This document shows, piece by piece, positions 55,375 to 63,338 of a stretch of DNA of 64,000 bases. This DNA comes from Alphaproteobacteria bacterium (GTDB taxonomy: Bacteria; Pseudomonadota; Alphaproteobacteria; DSM-16000; Inquilinaceae), in NCBI GenBank assembly GCA_028284045.1, contig JANQSN010000043.1:1-64000 (forward strand). The letters run 5' to 3'. The notes beneath the pieces were generated by a model. The model did not search any database. It was not told the DNA's origin and saw nothing but the letters and a program-made list of their open reading frames with translations. Numbering within the stretch: position 1 is the first letter of the stretch; every line of letters starts with the position of its first letter. The translations under genes were made by a program, and so were the position numbers.

Positions 55375-55412
55375 CTGTCACCCATGTGATCGGGCTAGAC
55401 TGTTACCCATGT
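55375..55412. mobile_element. Likely right end of the decayed IS (direct repeats)
   Basis: CTGTCACCCATGT (55375-55387) and CTGTTACCCATGT (55400-55412) are 13-bp direct repeats 25 bp apart, followed by CTCCGG. This repeated CTGTnACCCATGTCTCCGG arrangement resembles the termini of IS481-like elements. No left-end counterpart was found. Confidence 0.45.
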
Positions 55413-55528
55413 CTCCGGTTGCTCAGGGGGTGGTCTTCTCAGGGATCCGGACCGGCGACAGGGGTGACGGGTCGCAGGCGTGCCCGCGGCGAAACCGGCT
55501 TCGACCGGCGCCATCACCCCCACCCGGA

Positions 55529-55551
55529 CCCTCCCCCATCAAGGGGGAGGG
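55529..55551. repeat. Palindromic intergenic repeat, family B copy 3
   Basis: CCCTCCCCC / GGGGGAGGG around ATCAA, identical in the stem to the copy at 102-124 and preceded by the same ATCACCCCCACCC flank. It lies 53 nt beyond the 3' end of the minus-strand P450 gene, again a terminator position. Confidence 0.6.
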
Positions 55552-55603
55552 ACCCATTGATGTCGACGGTGTTGGCGCGATGGCGTTTGGCGGCCGGCCG
55601 GCT

Positions 55604-56851
55604 CTATGTCTGCCAGGCGATGGGAAAGCGCTCCGGCACCGGGCCGCCGTCATAGTCGACCGGGCCGGCGGCCCTGAGACCGGGGCGACGCAGGCACTGA
55701 CGCACGATCTCAGGAATCATGACCGATGCGATCGGGCGTCCCAGGCACTCGTGCAAGCCCAGGCCGAAATGGAACATGTCCGACGGCGCCCGGCCCGGAT
55801 CGAACCGGTCGGGGTCGGCGATCACTCCGGCGTCGTGCATCGCGGCGTGGGTGACGGCGAGCACCGTGGTGCCGGGCTGAACCGTGGTTGCGTGATCGGT
55901 GCCGCCGGCCAGCGTCATCGGCCGGTGGCAGGTCCGGAAGAAGTACGGGAAGGCCGGCCGGAAGCGGAGCGCCTCGAAGGCGAAACCGTCGACCTCGGCA
56001 GGCTCGCCGCCCTCCGCCGCGTTTCGCGCGCGGGCCAGCACGTCCGGCCGATCCAGCAGCCCGGCGAGTGCGTTGACCATCGCGTGCGACGTCGTTTCGA
56101 CCGCGCCGATCAGCAGCCCGCCGACATTCAAGACGACGCGGGCGACGTCGAACCGCAGGGCGCCGCCGAAGGATAGCTTGACCAGGCGGACCACCGGGTC
56201 GTCGGGGAGGTCCGATGCGCCGGCCTGCAGCTCGCCGACCCGGCGCCGCACGAGCGCGACGATGTAGTCGCGCATCGCTTCGTTAACCCGCTCGCGATGG
56301 GCGACGATCGCCGCCGGATCGGGGCGTAGGATCGCGTCGAAGGGCTGGTTGTGGAACGCATCCATCTGGTTCCAGTAGGACCATTCTACGAGCTGGGCCG
56401 GGTCGCTGTCGGCGAAACCGAACCAGTCCTGGACGAGCGCGATCGGCACCGCCCGGCCGAGCCCCCCGACCGCATCGATCGAGCCGCCCGCCTGGTCGAG
56501 CAGCGCGCCGGCCTTGGCCGCGACATAGTCCCGGATCTTGGGAATGTCCTCGCGGTCGAGGATGGCGCGCATGATCGACTTCTCCCGCCAATGGGCGGGG
56601 GTGTCGTCCTGGGCCATCCAATAATCGCCCTGCTTCGGCGCATAGAGGTCGACACCGAACGCGTCGTGGCGGCGCAGCACCTCCACGCAGTCGTGGAACC
56701 GGGTCACCAGCGTGACCTCCGGCAGTTCCAGAACCGGGCGGTATTGGCGCAGTTCCGGGTAGAGGGCCAGCGGGGACGACGCCATCCAGTCCCGCACCCG
56801 CCGCCATCGCTCGGCCGCCGGGGTGGCGTCGAGTTCCGCAAGGTAGCTCAT
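55604..56851 (-). CDS. Cytochrome P450
   Basis: A 415-aa soluble bacterial P450 monooxygenase. The haem-ligand loop HFGLGLHECLG has Cys369, the K-helix ExxR is EALR, and the I-helix region GAVETTSHAMVN carries the usual acidic-Thr pair. No membrane anchor is seen, so it is class I and needs a ferredoxin and reductase, neither of which is adjacent. It lies 12 nt downstream of the di-haem cytochrome c gene in the same direction, so they are probably cotranscribed. The substrate is unknown. Confidence 0.93.
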   Translation of the reverse strand: MSYLAELDATPAAERWRRVRDWMASSPLALYPELRQYRPVLELPEVTLVTRFHDCVEVLRRHDAFGVDLYAPKQGDYWMAQDDTPAHWREKSIMRAILDREDIPKIRDYVAAKAGALLDQAGGSIDAVGGLGRAVPIALVQDWFGFADSDPAQLVEWSYWNQMDAFHNQPFDAILRPDPAAIVAHRERVNEAMRDYIVALVRRRVGELQAGASDLPDDPVVRLVKLSFGGALRFDVARVVLNVGGLLIGAVETTSHAMVNALAGLLDRPDVLARARNAAEGGEPAEVDGFAFEALRFRPAFPYFFRTCHRPMTLAGGTDHATTVQPGTTVLAVTHAAMHDAGVIADPDRFDPGRAPSDMFHFGLGLHECLGRPIASVMIPEIVRQCLRRPGLRAAGPVDYDGGPVPERFPIAWQT

Positions 56852-56863
56852 CGGCGTTCCCCG

Positions 56864-58555
56864 TCAGATCGTCTTCAGGAACTCGATGATCGCCAGGCGC
56901 TCGTCGTGGGAGAGGCCGTCGCGCGGATAGAGATGGCCGATATTGCGGTTGCCGGAGACGCTGGTGTCGAAGCGGAAGCGGCCCGGGGCGTCCAGGCTGA
57001 CGAAGCCCAGCCGCTCGCGGTCCAGCTCCTGCCCGCCGGTCCAGAAGACGGCGCGGCGCTCCGCCTCCGGCGACAGCAACTCGTAGATCGTCGCCACCGA
57101 GCCGTTGTGCAGATAGGGGCCGGTCGCCCAGATGCCGGCCAGCGGTCCGGCCTTGAGATAGGCGCCTTCCTGCGGCCGGTAGAGTTCCGGCACGCCGCCC
57201 GGCTCGGCCGGCGGCGAGAAGCGGTAGCCGTGCATCGCCACCTGCTCTTCCGGGCTGAGGTCGAGATCGGCCATGGCGCGCTTCACCACCGCGCCGACGG
57301 TGTTCAGGAAATACCGCGGTGCCGGGACGAGGGCAGCGCCTTCATTGGCCAACGCCGTCGCGGCGTTGGTGCGCACGGTGCGGAACAGCAGCGCTTCCAT
57401 GTACCGCGGATCGGTCCCGACCGCGCGATAGTCGGTCCGGCCGATCTCGATGAAGGTCATTTCCCGGGCGTTCACCGCCGGATCGGTCATCCGATAGGGC
57501 GGCCGGGCGTTGTTATGGCAGGCCGCGCAATGGGCGTCGTAGAGCGCTTCCCCCGCCGCGGCGAGGTCGCGGTCGATCGGCCCCATCACCGCCTCGTCCC
57601 AGACCGGCGGCGCGAGGTCGGCCACCCAGCTCTCCAGCGCATGCAGATCGTGCAGGCGCACGCTGGCGGTGAACCAGTCCTCCGGCGGGCCGGTCAGCGT
57701 GGTCTCGCCGAAGACGCCCAGCACCTCGCCGACATTGCGGCCGATCGGGCTCGCCGCCACGGGGAACCACTGAACGAACTCCAGGTCCGAGGACAGCCAC
57801 AGCGACGGATAGCTGGTCGGCGCGCCGACGCTGCGCAGGTTGCGCGGGTCGCCCTGGCCGGAGACCGCCAGGGCATTGACGATCTCCGTCAGCGCGTCGA
57901 CCCGGCCGAAGCCGGAGCGCACCACCGGCCGGCGGATCGCCGCGTCGCCGGCAAGCCGCGCCTCGAACGCGGCGAAGGCGTCGGCCAGCGCCGCGACTGC
58001 CTCTTCGCTCGGCGGGTCGAGGATCCGCCCGGCGAAGGCCGCGAACCGGTCGGGGTCGTAGCGGGTGCGGGCGACGGCGGCGGCGAGGTCGGCGTAGAAC
58101 AAGTCGAAGTCGAGGGCGGCGGCGCCGCCGTCGATGCGGACCACGGTGCCGTCCACCGTGACCTCGGCGGTGTGGCAGGCAGCGCAGGTCAGCCCGACGG
58201 ATCCGTCGTCCGGATCGATGGCGAAGCCGATGGGCAGGCCGTCGGGATTGAGCGGTGTCGGCGCGTCGGCCGGAATGAAGCCGTAGCGTTGCAGATGCGC
58301 GGTCTCGGCGAACAGGCCTTCGCCATCCGCCCGCTCCAGCGCCATGAACCAGTCATAGGGCATCATGCGCGAGCCCTGGGGCGTGAAGTAATACGCCTCC
58401 CGCAGTTCCTGCGACCATCCCTGGTCGAGGAACGTCACATCGCGGCCCGGTTCCGCGCGCGAGTTCCGCTTGTCGGCGACGATGAACGCCGCCGCCAACA
58501 CGAAGATCCCGATGTATCCGAAGAAGAGAAACATCGATCGGCTGTTGAAGAACAT
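56864..58555 (-). CDS. Di-haem cytochrome c, RoxA/cytochrome c peroxidase-like
   Basis: A 563-aa protein with an N-terminal anchor or uncleaved signal (MFLFFGYIGIFVLAAAFIV, residues 8-26). It has two c-type haem sites, CAACH at 124-128 and CAACH at 343-347, and the late TGPYLHNGSVATIYELL motif seen in RoxA-like rubber oxygenases and related di-haem peroxidase-family proteins. The ATG at 58555 has GGAGG five bases upstream and is preferred over 58621. The protein is periplasmic, whereas the following P450 is cytoplasmic. Oxidation of a hydrophobic compound is a possible common theme (inference). It is shorter than RoxA itself. Confidence 0.82.
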   Translation of the reverse strand: MFFNSRSMFLFFGYIGIFVLAAAFIVADKRNSRAEPGRDVTFLDQGWSQELREAYYFTPQGSRMMPYDWFMALERADGEGLFAETAHLQRYGFIPADAPTPLNPDGLPIGFAIDPDDGSVGLTCAACHTAEVTVDGTVVRIDGGAAALDFDLFYADLAAAVARTRYDPDRFAAFAGRILDPPSEEAVAALADAFAAFEARLAGDAAIRRPVVRSGFGRVDALTEIVNALAVSGQGDPRNLRSVGAPTSYPSLWLSSDLEFVQWFPVAASPIGRNVGEVLGVFGETTLTGPPEDWFTASVRLHDLHALESWVADLAPPVWDEAVMGPIDRDLAAAGEALYDAHCAACHNNARPPYRMTDPAVNAREMTFIEIGRTDYRAVGTDPRYMEALLFRTVRTNAATALANEGAALVPAPRYFLNTVGAVVKRAMADLDLSPEEQVAMHGYRFSPPAEPGGVPELYRPQEGAYLKAGPLAGIWATGPYLHNGSVATIYELLSPEAERRAVFWTGGQELDRERLGFVSLDAPGRFRFDTSVSGNRNIGHLYPRDGLSHDERLAIIEFLKTI

Positions 58556-58755
58556 GCCGGCCTCCGACGTATGGATGGGTACGCACGCTCCCGACTGGGA
58601 GAAAGAGGCAAAGTCCAGCAACTCGGGCGCAAATCTGCTGCCCGTCCGCTCCCTTCATGATCCTATCACGGAATTATCGTCGCCCGCGCCTGCAATCTTG
58701 GCGCGAGGCGGGGTGGCCATCAGGCCTTGGGTTGGCCGCCCCGGATCGGCTGGTG

Positions 58756-59109
58756 TCAGCCGGCCGCCTCGCCCCCCTTGGGGCCCCAGAACACCACCCA
58801 CACCACCAGGTCGTCTGTGAAGTCGACGAAGCGGTGGGAGACGCCGGCCGGCACGAACAGCATGTCGCCGGGTTCGAAGGCGCTGCGCTCCTCCCCCCGG
58901 ATGAAGGTGCCGAAGCCGTGCATGACGACGTAGATCTCGTCCTGGTCATGCGGGGCCTGATCGTCCGTCAGGCGCGGTACGTAGAGCCCGGCGCGCATGG
59001 AGCCGTGGCGCAGCACCTCGGTGAACGGGCGTCCGGGCTTATGGGGCAGATTGGCTCTGGCGGTCTCCAGCGCGAACAACCAGTCGGTCTCTCGGGGCAT
59101 ACTGTTCAT
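58756..59109 (-). CDS. Small cupin-domain protein
   Basis: A 117-aa single-domain cupin. Motif 1 is APHDQDEIYVVMHGFGTFI and motif 2 is FEPGDMLFVPAGVSHRFVDF, with the His and Glu residues of a metal site (HDQDE, H in SHRF). The start ATG at 59109 overlaps the GNAT stop (TGATG), so the two are translationally coupled. Its chemistry cannot be assigned. Confidence 0.85.
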   Translation of the reverse strand: MNSMPRETDWLFALETARANLPHKPGRPFTEVLRHGSMRAGLYVPRLTDDQAPHDQDEIYVVMHGFGTFIRGEERSAFEPGDMLFVPAGVSHRFVDFTDDLVVWVVFWGPKGGEAAG

Positions 59110-59585
59110 CAGGCGATCAACTCGTAGACGGTCCAGTGGGTCTTGCCCGCCACCTTGTCGTAGAAGGCGCGGGCGCGGTAGTTGTCGTCGGCGGTGATCC
59201 AGCGCAGCTTGGACCAGCCGCGCGATTGCGCCTGGCCCGCGACATGGCCGATCAGGGCCGCCGCCGCCCCGTTGCCACGCGCTTGCGGATCGACGAACAG
59301 ATCGTCCAGGAAGCCGACGATCGTGCCGCGCAGCGGGTTCGGCATCTCCCGATAATGCGCCAACCCGACCGCGGTGCCGTCGCCGCCGCGCGCCAGCACG
59401 CCTTCCACGACATGGCCGGGGTCCATCAGCCAGTCCCAGGTCGTCGCCACCGACGCCGGCGTCTGCGCGACCGCGTAGAACCGGGCATAGCCGGCGAACA
59501 GCCGGGCCCATTCCGGCCGGTCGTCCGCCGACAGCGGCGTCACCGTGATGCGGTCGGGAGAGGCGGACATCGGGGTCAGGGACAT
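59109..59585 (-). CDS. GNAT-family N-acetyltransferase
   Basis: A 158-aa acetyltransferase. The acetyl-CoA loop is [20 protein letters not shown] (the Q/R-x-x-G-x-G/A pattern), and [17 protein letters not shown] is the typical C-terminal motif B region. It is the first gene of a two-gene unit with the cupin. The start may be 59585 or a Met five codons later. The substrate is unknown. Confidence 0.87.
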   Translation of the reverse strand: MSLTPMSASPDRITVTPLSADDRPEWARLFAGYARFYAVAQTPASVATTWDWLMDPGHVVEGVLARGGDGTAVGLAHYREMPNPLRGTIVGFLDDLFVDPQARGNGAAAALIGHVAGQAQSRGWSKLRWITADDNYRARAFYDKVAGKTHWTVYELIA

Positions 59586-59892
59586 GGATGGGTCGGGGAT
59601 GATCGGGCGGGGCCGGGGCCGGCGGCGGATTTGCCCAGAGTCGGCCGCGAACTACACCACACGGGCGCAACGCTGTCGAGGCCGGGTCCCGATTTCCGCC
59701 GGTCGACAAGCCGGGGGTCGCGCCCCATCTGAAGGTGGTCGACAGGGTGCGGGCAATCGGGCCGGCGGCGCATACCGGCTGCCAGGCCGCGTTTCATTGA
59801 CAGTTAATGGCGTTTGCCTACTCTCGCGCCGGCGATTCCAGACACCGGCCGTCAAGCCGGCGTCCAACGGGTTAAGGACATGGGGTTGGGCC
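59586..59892. other. 307-nt intergenic region between the GNAT gene and thrS
   Basis: The region holds the divergent upstream sequences of the minus-strand GNAT gene and plus-strand thrS, including the thrS promoter at 59797-59824. No gene was found. The long frame running through it into thrS has no family similarity before 59893. Confidence 0.5.
59797..59824 (+). promoter_or_regulatory. Promoter of thrS
   Basis: TTGACA (59797-59802), a 16-nt spacer and TACTCT (59819-59824). The -35 is perfect, and the predicted start leaves a leader of about 60 nt. No T-box or other riboswitch is visible in the leader. Confidence 0.6.
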
Positions 59893-61872
59893 ATGGCCGA
59901 CGATGCGGCCGCCGACGCGGTAGATAGTCAAGCAGGCGTGACGATCGCGCTGCCCGATGGCAGCCGGCGGGGCTTCGCCGGGCCGGTGACCGGCCGCCAG
60001 ATTGCCGAGGCGATCGGGCCGGGCCTCGCCAAGGCGGCGATCGCCGTCGAGGTCGATGGCGCGGTGCGCGACCTCGCCCATGAGATCGCCGCCGATGCGG
60101 CGGTGTCGATCGTCACCCGCACCTCCGACGCCGCGCTGGCGCTGATCCGCCACGACGCCGCCCATGTCATGGCGGAGGCGGTGCAGGCGCTCTATCCCGG
60201 CACGCAGGTGACCATCGGTCCGGCGATCGAGCACGGCTTCTACTACGACTTCGCGCGGGCCGAGCCGTTCACGCCCGACGACTTGGTGGCGATCGAGGCG
60301 AAGATGCGCGAGATCGTCGCCCAGGGTGCTGCCTTCCGCCGGGAGGTGTGGGACCGCGACGCGGCGATCGCCCATTTCGAGGGGCTCGGCGAGACCTACA
60401 AGGCGGAGATCATCCGCGACCTGCCCGAGGGGGAGGAGATCTCGATCTACTACCAGGGCGAATGGCACGATCTCTGCCGCGGGCCGCATATGCCGACGAC
60501 GGCGCATGTCGGCCAGGCGTTCAAGCTGATGAAGCTGGCCGGCGCCTATTGGCGCGGCGACAGCGCCAACGCCATGCTGCAGCGGATCTACGGCACGGCC
60601 TGGCGCGATCAGAAGGAGCTGGACGCCCATCAGAGGATGCTGGAGGAGGCGGAGAAGCGCGACCACCGCCGCCTCGGCCGCGAGATGGACCTCTACCATT
60701 TCCAGGAGGAGGCGCCGGGCGCCATCTTCTGGCACCACAAGGGCTGGGTGCTGTTCCGGCAGTTGGTCGACTACATGCGCGCCCGCCAGGAGGACGCCGG
60801 CTATACAGAGATCAGCACGCCCGGCGTGATGGACCGCTCGCTGTGGGAGACGTCGGGCCACTGGTCGACCTTCCGCGAGAACATGTACACGACCGAGACG
60901 GAAGACGGCCGCGTCTTCGCGCTGAAGCCGATGAACTGCCCCGGCGGCATTCAGGTGTTCCGCCAGGGCATCACCAGCTACCGCGACCTGCCCCAGCGCA
61001 TCGCGGAGTTCGGCCGGGTCAACCGCTACGAAGCCTCCGGCGCGCTGCACGGGCTGATGCGGGTGCGCGAGTTCACCCAGGACGACGCGCATATCTTCTG
61101 CACGGTCGAGCAGGTCGAGGACGAATGCCGCACGGTGATCGAGTTGATCCTCGACATCTACCGCGACTTCGGCTTCGAGGACGTGCGCATCAAGTTCTCC
61201 GACCGGCCGGAGAAGCGCATCGGCTCCGATGCGGTGTGGGATCGGCTGGAGGCGGCGCTGAAGGGCGCGCTGGACCATATGGGCCAGCCCTACAGCCTGA
61301 ACCCGGGGGAAGGCGCCTTCTACGGCCCGAAGCTGGAGTTCGTGCTGCGCGACGCGATCGGGCGCGACTGGCAATGCGGCACGCTGCAGGTCGACATGAA
61401 CCTGCCGGAGCGCTTCGGCACCTACTATATCGGCGAGGACAACCAGCGCCACACGCCGGTGATGCTGCACCGGGCGCTGTTCGGCTCGATCGAGCGGTTC
61501 TGCGGCATCCTGATCGAGCACTATGCCGGCAAGCTGCCCTTGTGGCTGGCGCCGACGCAAGCGGTGGTGGCGACGGTGACCAACGACGCCGACGACTATG
61601 CGCGCCGCGTCGTCGGGCGGCTGCGCGCCGCCGGTATTAGGGCCGAGGCCGATCTGCGCAACGAGAAGATCACCTACAAGGTGCGCGAGCACAGCCTGGC
61701 CAAGGTGCCGGTGATGCTGGTCGCCGGCCGGCGCGAAGCGGCGGACGCTACGGTGGCGCTGCGGCGGCTCGGCGGCAAGGACCAGGAAATCCTTGCTCTC
61801 GACGATGCGATTCCTAAACTCGTGGAAGAGGCGCAGTCGCCGCTGGTGCGGCGGTGGACCGACGCGGCTTGA
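59893..61872 (+). CDS. thrS: Threonyl-tRNA synthetase
   Basis: A 659-aa class II synthetase. The TGS domain is at about 16-77 ([13 protein letters not shown]). The N2 editing domain has H87-x3-H91 ([11 protein letters not shown]). The catalytic core contains [10 protein letters not shown] and the [13 protein letters not shown] motif 2 region. The anticodon-binding domain starts near [14 protein letters not shown]. The start at 59893 gives the family N-terminus; upstream sequence in the open frame is not conserved. infC follows, the widespread thrS-infC arrangement. Confidence 0.97.
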   Translation: MADDAAADAVDSQAGVTIALPDGSRRGFAGPVTGRQIAEAIGPGLAKAAIAVEVDGAVRDLAHEIAADAAVSIVTRTSDAALALIRHDAAHVMAEAVQALYPGTQVTIGPAIEHGFYYDFARAEPFTPDDLVAIEAKMREIVAQGAAFRREVWDRDAAIAHFEGLGETYKAEIIRDLPEGEEISIYYQGEWHDLCRGPHMPTTAHVGQAFKLMKLAGAYWRGDSANAMLQRIYGTAWRDQKELDAHQRMLEEAEKRDHRRLGREMDLYHFQEEAPGAIFWHHKGWVLFRQLVDYMRARQEDAGYTEISTPGVMDRSLWETSGHWSTFRENMYTTETEDGRVFALKPMNCPGGIQVFRQGITSYRDLPQRIAEFGRVNRYEASGALHGLMRVREFTQDDAHIFCTVEQVEDECRTVIELILDIYRDFGFEDVRIKFSDRPEKRIGSDAVWDRLEAALKGALDHMGQPYSLNPGEGAFYGPKLEFVLRDAIGRDWQCGTLQVDMNLPERFGTYYIGEDNQRHTPVMLHRALFGSIERFCGILIEHYAGKLPLWLAPTQAVVATVTNDADDYARRVVGRLRAAGIRAEADLRNEKITYKVREHSLAKVPVMLVAGRREAADATVALRRLGGKDQEILALDDAIPKLVEEAQSPLVRRWTDAA

Positions 61873-62036
61873 CGGTGCCGATCCGGCTGCCGCCGGTCGG
61901 GCGCTAGAGCTTAAGCCCGTAGCCGCGCCGCTCTGGTCAAGCAGGCTGCCAAGGTGGCGGGTGGGGCGGCGATGGCCGGCACCGCACGGCCACCCGCCTT
62001 ATCGTCATCCCATCACGCATCAACGGCTGAACAGCG

Positions 62037-62047
62037 AAGAGGAGGAG
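62037..62047 (+). promoter_or_regulatory. Strong Shine-Dalgarno positioning an AUA start for infC
   Basis: AAGAGGAGGAG lies with its GGAGG core at 62041-62045, six bases before ATA at 62052-62054. It is the best ribosome-binding site in this part of the window and has no ATG/GTG/TTG at the proper distance in the infC frame. Confidence 0.7.
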
Positions 62048-62051
62048 ATCC

Positions 62052-62588
62052 ATAGCCAGACCACCGCATGCCAGCCCGCCGGCCAAGGAAGGGCCGCGGG
62101 TGAATGAGGACATCGACTCTCCGATGGTCCGTCTCGTGGACCAGAACGGGGAGATGATCGGCGTCGTACCGGTTCACGAAGCCGTGGCCCGCGCCGATGA
62201 TGTCGGCCTCGATCTCGTCGAGATTTCACCGAATGCCGACCCCCCGGTCTGCAAGATACTCGACTACGGAAAATTCAAATACGAGAGCCAAAAGAAGAAA
62301 AACGAGGCGCGCAAACGTCAGAAGATCATCGAGGTCAAGGAAATCAAGCTGCGACCCAATATCGATGATCACGACTATGACGTGAAGATGCGCAATACGC
62401 AGCGATTTCTGCAGGACGGCGATAAAGTCAAGGTGACCATGCGGTTCCGCGGGCGCGAGTTGGCGCATCAGGACCTGGGCATGAACCTGCTGGTTCGGGT
62501 GCGCGACCAGTTCGCCGAGCTGGCGAAGGTCGAGCAGATGCCGCGCATGGAAGGCCGTCAGATGGTGATGGTTCTGGCACCGAAATAG
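62052..62588 (+). CDS. infC: Translation initiation factor IF-3 (probable AUA start)
   Basis: 178 aa if initiated at the ATA codon 62052. IF-3 binds the 30S subunit, blocks premature 50S joining and proofreads start codons. N-domain: [34 protein letters not shown], then [17 protein letters not shown]-domain: [19 protein letters not shown] and [16 protein letters not shown]. Starting at the GTG at 62100 would give 162 aa and lose [20 protein letters not shown], which resembles the N-terminus of alphaproteobacterial IF-3 as I recall it. Non-AUG starts are known for infC (AUU in E. coli), where IF-3 represses its own synthesis; the same is inferred here. Confidence 0.9.
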   Translation: MARPPHASPPAKEGPRVNEDIDSPMVRLVDQNGEMIGVVPVHEAVARADDVGLDLVEISPNADPPVCKILDYGKFKYESQKKKNEARKRQKIIEVKEIKLRPNIDDHDYDVKMRNTQRFLQDGDKVKVTMRFRGRELAHQDLGMNLLVRVRDQFAELAKVEQMPRMEGRQMVMVLAPK

Positions 62589-62591
62589 CAC

Positions 62592-62632
62592 GCACGCGGG
62601 CGGGGTTGGGCAAACCAACCCCGCCCGCGTGC
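62592..62632 (+). terminator. Strong 18-bp terminator hairpin after infC
   Basis: GCACGCGGGCGGGGTTGG (62592-62609) and CCAACCCCGCCCGCGTGC (62615-62632) are perfectly complementary around GCAAA. It begins 4 nt after the infC stop. It implies that rpmI-rplT, often downstream of infC, are not in this transcript; the next gene is on the opposite strand. Confidence 0.8.
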
Positions 62633-62736
62633 CGCTACGGTCTACGCGGTTCCCGTCACCGCTGATCGAACCTGCCGTGCCCGAACGGCGTCACCCGGCA
62701 GCCTGGCCGGGTGACGCCGTCGCGCGTCGGCCGGTA

Positions 62737-63216
62737 TCAGGCGGCCGCGCGGCGCAACTGGATGGCCGTGCCCACGAGGCCGCCGAGCAGCCAGCGGACA
62801 TGGCCGTTGGCGTCCTGCAGCGGCATGAGTACCCGCTCGTAGTCGAGCTGGCGGCCGGCGCGGTTGACGAAACGATGGCGCGAGCAGATCGGCTGCCGGC
62901 GGTCCGCCGCCAGCGTATAGTCGTGCACGATCTCCGGCGCCTCGTAGGCGAGGTCGATGTCCTCCAGCGCGCTGCCGGCAAGGTCCATGGCGAACAGCGT
63001 CGCCACGCCGGGGCCGCACAGGGCGAAGCGGAAGCGCGGGGCGTCGTCACAGACATCGACCAGGAACGTGTCCGCCAGGTACTCGCGGATCTCTTCCGGC
63101 ACGATTTCGTCGCGGCGCGGCATGGCGCGCGGCCCGCGCTTGGCTTCCCAATAGGCGGCGAGGCCGGCCAGCGTCTCGTCGCGTATGGTCAGGCCATGGC
63201 TGGTCTGGAGAGTCAT
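62737..63216 (-). CDS. PAS-domain (PAS_5 type) protein
   Basis: A 159-aa cytoplasmic protein. The pattern LAAYWEAKRGPRAMPRRDEI, LADTFLVDV, RFRFALCGPGVATLFAMD and YERVLMPLQDANGHVRWLLGG matches the single-domain PAS_5 family common in alphaproteobacteria. There is no output domain, and its role is unknown. GGGGAAGGA precedes the ATG at 63216. The 122-nt gap to 63338 holds nothing beyond this start region. Confidence 0.82.
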   Translation of the reverse strand: MTLQTSHGLTIRDETLAGLAAYWEAKRGPRAMPRRDEIVPEEIREYLADTFLVDVCDDAPRFRFALCGPGVATLFAMDLAGSALEDIDLAYEAPEIVHDYTLAADRRQPICSRHRFVNRAGRQLDYERVLMPLQDANGHVRWLLGGLVGTAIQLRRAAA

Positions 63217-63338
63217 GGGTCGTGTCCTTCCCCAAGGAGCAAGTGGTGGCCGTTTCTTTTTGCCGGCCCTTGTTTGCTTAGAAGCCTAACACTCTCCACG
63301 GTTGCTTGCGAATCCGAACGGGACCTTCGCCCATCATT

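Noticed and set aside
58622-58755. Promoter for the di-haem cytochrome gene (GATAAT / TAGGAT with TTGCAG)
   Set aside because: The spacing between the candidate -35 and -10 elements is 11 or 24 nt, outside the normal range, so no promoter is claimed.
62100-62588. GTG at 62100 as the infC start
   Set aside because: It would remove 16 family-like residues and ignore the strong ribosome-binding site at 62037-62047, although AAGGAAG at 62085-62091 makes it not impossible.
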